Origin: Ramlibacter ginsenosidimutans
GTDB taxonomy: Bacteria; Pseudomonadota; Gammaproteobacteria; Burkholderiales; Burkholderiaceae_C
Length of the DNA: 64,000 nt
Strand: one strand, 5' to 3'
Assembly: GCF_042678185.1 (NCBI RefSeq)
Contig: NZ_JBHUDQ010000007.1
Shown: positions 59,479 through 64,000 of the stretch, in pieces
Layout: the number at the start of each line of letters is the position of its first letter
Position numbering within the stretch: the stretch's first letter is position 1
Program-made: the position numbers and the translations under genes
Notes under the pieces: generated by a model
Databases searched by the model: none
Seen by the model: only the letters and a program-made list of their open reading frames with translations
What the model was told of the DNA's origin: nothing

Positions 59479-60098
59479 GTGTTTCCTCCGCTTTGCCGTG
59501 GAAGACACGGCAATACGCACCACTAACGTCCCAAAGCATTCAGCTCACGTGAAGTCCGCGACCTAGACGCACAGCACGCAGGGCTCCTCGACAAGAAATC
59601 GAGCTGTTCCGTCGTTCCCCCAAGCACAGCGCCGGAGATAGTGAACTTCTTGTGTATTCCGGTCAATGAACTCCGGGCTTGAATCCTCCTTTAGGAGGAC
59701 ACACCGGAGCTCGGCGAATGCCTGGCGTCGGTTGAGGCCGCAGCTGGCAGGACCCGCGCTCGTAGTCGTCGAAGTATTGAGCCCGGTCTGCTCGCACTGG
59801 AGGTGAAGCTCGGCAGACGCTCGCTAAAGCTACGGCCGTGACCCTCGTCCGCGAGCCCGGGAGAAAGTGAAGTCACCGGCCCCACGACAGCCTTAAGGCG
59901 CTGCTCGAAATCGGCCAAATGTGACTTTCAGCCTGCGGACTAGAAATCCGCAGGTCGACTCTGCGCAGCTTGATCCCTGCCGATTCCACGCAATGAATTC
60001 AATGCTGCGCCGCCATCGCTTTTCCTGACAGCTGCTTGCGACCGAGGCTGTGTGAAAACCAGCGCGGAGCCGCTAGCGCAAGCGACCTCAGGGGGACT
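59479..60098. other. Island right border region
   Basis: 620 bases with no convincing gene. A 75-codon minus frame (59691-59918) has no ribosome binding site. It contains an 8-bp-stem palindrome at 59932-59954 that resembles a tRNA anticodon arm. Composition shifts back to high GC near 60060, which is where I place the approximate end of the island. Confidence 0.4.
59932..59954. repeat. Anticodon-arm-like palindrome
   Basis: CCTGCGGA-CTAGAAA-TCCGCAGG: 8-bp stem, 7-base loop, followed by TCG. The central GCGGACTASAAATCCGC is also found at 56434-56450, and GCGGACT...AATCCG occurs in tRNA-Lys at 44391-44406. It may be an attachment-site relic. Confidence 0.4.
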
Positions 60099-60974
60099 TT
60101 ACGGCGCCGCGCGCAGCAGCGACGCGAGTTGCGGTACGAGCGCCTCGGGGCCGGAACGTTGCAGCGCGAGCTCCAGCGTGGCGAGCACCGCCGCGGCTAC
60201 CTGCCGTTGCGCAGCCACATCGGCTGCCATGACGTTGTAGTAGTCCAGGTCCTTGCGCGCGTTGGCGATCGAGAAGCGCAGGCCGGACGGGTCGCCCGCC
60301 AGCAGGTAGGGCTTGATCCGCTCCAGCGCAATTCCGCCGCCGCCGCCCTTGGCCAGCACATCGACGAACGCCTCGGGCGCCACGGCGTTGGCCTGCGCAC
60401 AGGCAGCGGCCTCGGCGAGCAGCGTCACCATGCCGAGCGACACGTAGTTGTGCAACAGTTTCATGCCATGGCCAGCGCCGACGGGGCCGACGTGCGTGAT
60501 GTTCTCGGCAAAGCACCTGAGCAGCGGACGGCATTCCTCCAGCAGCGCGGCGTCGCCGCCTACCAGGAGGTTCAGCCGCCCTTCGGCGGCTTCCTTCGGC
60601 GTGCGCGTCATCGGGGCGTCCAGGAAGCGGCTGCCTGCGGCCCGCACGGCGTCGGCCATGCGCGCGCTGGAGGACGGAATCGCCGTGGAGCAGTCGATCA
60701 CGGTGCAGCCCGGCCTCAGCCCCGCAAGGATGCCATCTTCGCCGGTCAGCACCGCCTCCACCTGCGGCGACCCGGTGAGCACGGTGATCACCACATCCGA
60801 GCGCGCCGCCATGTCCTTCAGGCTCGTGAAGCCCTTCGCCCCCGCCGCCTTCAGGTCATCGAGCGGCTGGTTGCCCGGATGCTCGAACACGCCCAGCTCG
60901 TAGTCGTGCTTGATGATGTTGCTGGCGATGCCGTGCCCCATGAGGCCGATGCCGACCATGCCGATTTTCTTCAT
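60099..60974 (-). CDS. Beta-hydroxyacid dehydrogenase family oxidoreductase
   Basis: The 291-residue enzyme has GMVGIGLMGHGIASNI for NAD(P), VIDCSTAIPSSSARM, the substrate loop DAPMTRTPKEAAEGRLNLL (in place of the usual DAPVSGG, so the substrate is probably unusual) and the catalytic Lys in GHGMKLLHNYVSLG. ATG 60974 has GGAGAACTGCAA upstream. It follows the solute-binding protein gene by 24 bases and is the last gene of the transport operon, so it probably acts on the imported compound. Confidence 0.88.
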   Translation of the reverse strand: MKKIGMVGIGLMGHGIASNIIKHDYELGVFEHPGNQPLDDLKAAGAKGFTSLKDMAARSDVVITVLTGSPQVEAVLTGEDGILAGLRPGCTVIDCSTAIPSSSARMADAVRAAGSRFLDAPMTRTPKEAAEGRLNLLVGGDAALLEECRPLLRCFAENITHVGPVGAGHGMKLLHNYVSLGMVTLLAEAAACAQANAVAPEAFVDVLAKGGGGGIALERIKPYLLAGDPSGLRFSIANARKDLDYYNVMAADVAAQRQVAAAVLATLELALQRSGPEALVPQLASLLRAAP

Positions 60975-60998
60975 TTGCAGTTCTCCGCCCAAAGGGTG

Positions 60999-62045
60999 CT
61001 AACGCGCCGCCAGGTCCGCCTTGTGCTCCGCCGCGAAGCGCTCCAGGGAGGTGGGGTCCACGGCTTGCTGGATCACGGACAGCGGGATCGGCGCGGGGAT
61101 GGTCTTCGTCTTGTAGAACACGTCCATCGCGAGCTTCAGCTTGCCGACCAGCCCGGCGTCCTTCGACACGATCGAATGCGAGGATTTGGGATCGAGTTGC
61201 TCGGCGAGCGAGGGACGCTGCCGGTACACGAGTTCGAACGTCGCCTTGGCCACAGCGGGCGTGAGGCCGAGGCGCTTGACCAGGGCATCGATCGCGAGCT
61301 GCGGATTCTTGGCCACCGCCTCTACCGCCATCTGTTCGACCTGCAGCAGCTTGACGCCGACGTCGGGGTGCTTCTTCAGGAAGTCGGGACGCACGGCGGT
61401 CATGCGCGGACAGACGCCACCGGGCGTGTAGTCGGTGTCGTAGTTCACCACCTTGAAGCCTTCGTTCGCGAGCAGGGCGCTGTACGGCGACCAGGCGATG
61501 CCGGCATCGATCGAGTTGCTCAGGAACGAGTTGCGCAGCAGCGGCGCCGGAATGTTCACGATGTTGAGCTTGTGGAAGTCCACGCCGGCCTTCTCCGCCA
61601 TCAGGTACAGCGCCACCTGCGCACAGGTGCCGGAGGCCGCGGCCACCTTGCCGGCCTTGCCGATGTCGTGCCACGACTTGACCGGACTGTCCTTGTTCAC
61701 GACGAGTCCTTCGCCGGTCGCGTCGTTCATGTTCACGTACAGGATGCTGAGCGGCACGTTCTGCCCCAGCGCGAAGGCCAATCCGAGGCCCGAGGTCACC
61801 ACGTCGAGGCTCTCGCTCTTCAGGCCCGCCATGAGCGGCGCGCCCGAGGTGAAGGTGAAGAACTTGGGCTTGAGGCCGACCTTTTCGAACAGGCCCAGGT
61901 CCTGTGCCACGTAGAGCGTCACGTGGTCGGAGTTGGGATAGCCGTAGTTGAACTCGATCGGGGCCGAGGCGGTGGCCGCGGATGCGCCGCCGGCGAGGAA
62001 GCCAGCCGCGGCGAGCAGCGCGGCGAACAGGTGCTTGAACTTCAT
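60999..62045 (-). CDS. ABC transporter substrate-binding protein, SsuA/TauA-like
   Basis: The 348-residue protein has a Sec signal (FAALLAAAGFLAGGASA) and a NMT1/SsuA-like fold: IEFNYGYPNSDHVTLYVAQD, LGLFEKVGLKPKFFTFTSGA, KSESLDVVTSGLGLAFALGQ and LLRNSFLSNSIDAGIAWSPY. It delivers a small organic anion (sulfonate, nitrate, thiamine-precursor type) to the permease. It is a close paralogue of the 62938-63969 protein. GGAGACAACCCC precedes ATG 62045. Confidence 0.9.
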   Translation of the reverse strand: MKFKHLFAALLAAAGFLAGGASAATASAPIEFNYGYPNSDHVTLYVAQDLGLFEKVGLKPKFFTFTSGAPLMAGLKSESLDVVTSGLGLAFALGQNVPLSILYVNMNDATGEGLVVNKDSPVKSWHDIGKAGKVAAASGTCAQVALYLMAEKAGVDFHKLNIVNIPAPLLRNSFLSNSIDAGIAWSPYSALLANEGFKVVNYDTDYTPGGVCPRMTAVRPDFLKKHPDVGVKLLQVEQMAVEAVAKNPQLAIDALVKRLGLTPAVAKATFELVYRQRPSLAEQLDPKSSHSIVSKDAGLVGKLKLAMDVFYKTKTIPAPIPLSVIQQAVDPTSLERFAAEHKADLAAR

Positions 62046-62080
62046 GGGGTTGTCTCCTTCGGGTTTTCGGTGCACACGCT

Positions 62081-62941
62081 TCAGCGCCCCTTCCAGTGAA
62101 CGATCCAGGCTTCCAGCCAGTTGAGGGTCAGGTTCATCGCCAGGCCGATGACGCCGATCAACGCGATGCCGATGTAGACGACGGGAATGCGGAACAGCGT
62201 CGCGGCGTCGGAAATCATGAAGCCCAGGCCCTTCTGCGCGCCGACCAGTTCGGCGGCGACGACGACGGCCCAACTGAGTGCCAGCGCCACCTTCAGGCCG
62301 GTGAAGATCTGCGGCAGCGCGCCGGGCAGCACGATGCGCATGAATGTCTGCCAGCGAGTGAGGCCCAGCGACTCCGAAGCGCGCCGGTAGGCGATCGGGA
62401 AGTTCGCGGCGCCCGCGTGCGCATTGGCCTGCACGTAATTGAACGAGACGAAGAAGATCAGCACGATCTTGCCGACCTCACCGAGGCCGAAGTACAGCAC
62501 CGCCATAGGGATGAACGCGATCGGCGGAATCGGCCGGATGAAGGCCATGATCGGTGAGATCATCGCGCCGGCTCGCCGGCTGTAGCCGCTCAACAGGCCG
62601 AGCGGCACGCCGACGACAACGCCCGCGGCGAAGCCCACCAGCGTGCGCAGCAGACTCACCTCCACGTGCTCGGACAGCGGCTGGCCCTGGTAGCCGTCGC
62701 GCAGCAGTTCCAGGAAGGTGGTCCACATGGCTTCGGGCGTCGGCAGGTAACCGGGCTTGACGAAGCTGGAATGCGACACAACGGTCCACAGCAGCAGCAG
62801 GAACACTACCGAGGCGATGGAATAGACAACGTCGGGCACGCGCCGCCGCGCGCTCGCCTCGGAAGCTGGCTGCTTCCTGGACGCAACCGGTTCGACATCC
62901 GCGGAGCGGGCCAGGTCGAGGGGGGCGGTCATGGTGTTCAT
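62081..62941 (-). CDS. ABC transporter permease, SsuC/TauC-like
   Basis: The 286-residue protein has six membrane segments and the EAA loop ESLGLTRWQTFMRIVLPGAL that contacts the ATPase. It starts MNTMTAPLD at ATG 62941, overlapping the upstream solute-binding protein stop by ATGA. It sits between two solute-binding protein genes, both probably feeding this one permease. The partner ATPase is not in the window. Confidence 0.93.
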   Translation of the reverse strand: MNTMTAPLDLARSADVEPVASRKQPASEASARRRVPDVVYSIASVVFLLLLWTVVSHSSFVKPGYLPTPEAMWTTFLELLRDGYQGQPLSEHVEVSLLRTLVGFAAGVVVGVPLGLLSGYSRRAGAMISPIMAFIRPIPPIAFIPMAVLYFGLGEVGKIVLIFFVSFNYVQANAHAGAANFPIAYRRASESLGLTRWQTFMRIVLPGALPQIFTGLKVALALSWAVVVAAELVGAQKGLGFMISDAATLFRIPVVYIGIALIGVIGLAMNLTLNWLEAWIVHWKGR

Positions 62942-63969
62942 TTCCGGTTCTGCTTCAGGTAGTCGAGGATGTACGCCAGGTCGATCGCGGCCTGGATCTT
63001 GGCGAGCGGGATCGGCTCGGGGATCGCCTTCGTCGCGTGCAGCACGTCGCTCGCGAGCAGCAGCTTGCCGGCCAGCCCGCCTTCCTTCGAGGTCATCGAG
63101 TACGGCGAATGGGGGTCGGCCTGAGCCTCGAAGCTCGGCACGCGGCCGCAGCATTCGCGCGCCAGCGTGGCCTTGGCGACTTCGGGCGTGACGCCCAGCC
63201 GCTTGACGAAGGCGTCGACGCCCAGCTGCGGGTTCCTCGCCAGCGCTTCCCGCGCCATCGCCTCTACCTGGATCAGCTTGACGCCGACTTCAGGGTGCTG
63301 CTTCAGGAAGTCGGGCCGTGCGGCAGTCAGCCCGGGACAGACGCCGCCCTCGGGCGTGTAGGCCTCGTCGAAGCTCGCGACCGGATAACCCTCCGATTGC
63401 AGTTGCAGCGAGAACGGCGGCCAGGCCACACCAGCGTCGATCGAGTTGCTCAGGAACGAGTTGCGGAACAGCGGCGCCGGGATATTGACCACATTGAGCT
63501 TGTCCCACGGGATGCCTGCCTTCTGCGCCATCAGGTACAGCGACACCTGCGCACACGTGCCGACGGCCGCGCCGATCTTCTTCGCCTTCCCGAGGTCGCG
63601 ATAGCTCTTGATGCCGGATTTCGGATCGACGACGAGGCCTTCCGCGGCGGCGTTGTTTGCTTCCCAGAACAGGAACTTCAGCGGGATGTCCTGTCCGAGC
63701 GCAAAGGTGAGCGCGAGGCCTGCCGTCACGACGTCCAAGCTCTCGCTCTTGAGGCCGGCGAGCAGCGGCGCACCCGAGGTGAAGGTGAAGAACTTCGGCT
63801 TGAGCCCCACCTTTTCGAACAGCCCCAGGTCCTGCGCAACGAACACCGTCACGTGGTCGGCATTGGGGATGCCGTAGTTGAACTCGATCGGCTTGCCGGT
63901 CTGCGCGCCGGCCACGCTGCAGGCGAGCAGCAGGGTGACAGCGGCGGAGAAGAGCTTGCGCAGTTGCAT
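62938..63969 (-). CDS. ABC transporter substrate-binding protein, SsuA/TauA-like (paralogue)
   Basis: The 343-residue protein has a Sec signal (LFSAAVTLLLACSVAGAQ) and the same fold as its downstream paralogue: IEFNYGIPNADHVTVFVAQD, LGLFEKVGLKPKFFTFTSGA, LFRNSFLSNSIDAGVAWPPF. It differs near the ligand region (FLFWEANNAAAEGLVVDPK, ARECCGRVPSFEAQ). AAGGAGCACGCG precedes ATG 63969; it is the first gene of the operon in view and the operon may continue upstream beyond 64000. Confidence 0.9.
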   Translation of the reverse strand: MQLRKLFSAAVTLLLACSVAGAQTGKPIEFNYGIPNADHVTVFVAQDLGLFEKVGLKPKFFTFTSGAPLLAGLKSESLDVVTAGLALTFALGQDIPLKFLFWEANNAAAEGLVVDPKSGIKSYRDLGKAKKIGAAVGTCAQVSLYLMAQKAGIPWDKLNVVNIPAPLFRNSFLSNSIDAGVAWPPFSLQLQSEGYPVASFDEAYTPEGGVCPGLTAARPDFLKQHPEVGVKLIQVEAMAREALARNPQLGVDAFVKRLGVTPEVAKATLARECCGRVPSFEAQADPHSPYSMTSKEGGLAGKLLLASDVLHATKAIPEPIPLAKIQAAIDLAYILDYLKQNRK

Positions 63970-64000
63970 CGCGTGCTCCTTTAGACGGGGGCGGCCTCAC

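Noticed and set aside
59691..59918. 75-codon minus-strand frame, considered as a transposase N-terminus
   Set aside because: No match to a transposase beyond a vague coiled start, no inverted terminal repeats nearby.
44441..60098. Perfect repeat of the tRNA-Lys 3' end at the right island boundary
   Set aside because: Looked for GGTTCGAATCC and CAGGACCCACCA in the right half of the island by eye and found none; a computed search is needed.

Overview
The window is a GC-rich chromosomal segment of a betaproteobacterium, most likely Burkholderiales and probably Comamonadaceae. This is inferred from gene families (BPSS1780-type membrane protein, polA / DUF2782 / aminoglycoside-kinase-type thrB order, paired DUF4142 proteins, DUF3309, SEC/Tat-exported repertoire) and from codon use. 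No database search could be run.

Region 1 (1-13.6 kb) looks like a stress-protein neighbourhood. It holds two low-complexity lipoproteins, a hemerythrin-like protein, an alpha/beta hydrolase, a disordered protein, a Ser/Lys-rich small protein, two DUF4142 proteins and a 517-residue Gly/Gln/Tyr/Ser-rich prion-like protein, with a UvrD-like helicase, a DUF72 protein, a ZIP transporter and a dienelactone hydrolase interspersed. Five minus-strand transcription units here share an upstream bipartite element, TCCTAC-N18-20-(C/T)GACA, which I regard as a candidate regulon-specific promoter.

Region 2 (13.6-33.4 kb) is mostly housekeeping and catabolic. It contains a PaoABC-type molybdenum aldehyde oxidoreductase, polA, DUF2782, thrB, a FecR-like Tat protein, uvrD and guaC. 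It ends with a GntR-controlled catabolic cluster (EctD-like dioxygenase, SAF-domain oxidoreductase, beta-hydroxyacid dehydrogenase, divergent alpha/beta hydrolase) and tRNA-Ala(CGC). A REP-like palindromic element occurs at three places.

Region 3 (33.6-44.1 kb) has the persulfide/sulfur module (divergent blh and bigR with two YeeE/YedE half-transporters around a perfect AT-rich operator). It continues with a KaiC-like ATPase operon with a degenerate-GGDEF histidine kinase, small envelope/stress proteins, and sdhC-sdhD-sdhB without sdhA, followed by a cytochrome b / molybdopterin oxidoreductase fusion.

Region 4 (44.4-60.0 kb) is an accessory island beginning at tRNA-Lys(CTT). A tyrosine integrase lies 83 bases after the tRNA. 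The island has sparser genes, visibly lower GC and different codon use: a replication-initiator-like protein, an XRE regulator, a zinc-ribbon protein, a SEC-C/PD-(D/E)XK putative nuclease, a second PD-(D/E)XK-like protein, secreted/lipoproteins, a frameshifted PKD/FG-GAP lipoprotein, a large membrane-anchored unknown, and decaying coding remnants. I could not find a convincing right attachment site.

Region 5 (60.1-64 kb) returns to host-like GC-rich DNA: a minus-strand operon of two paralogous solute-binding proteins, one ABC permease and a beta-hydroxyacid dehydrogenase. The ATPase is not in the window.
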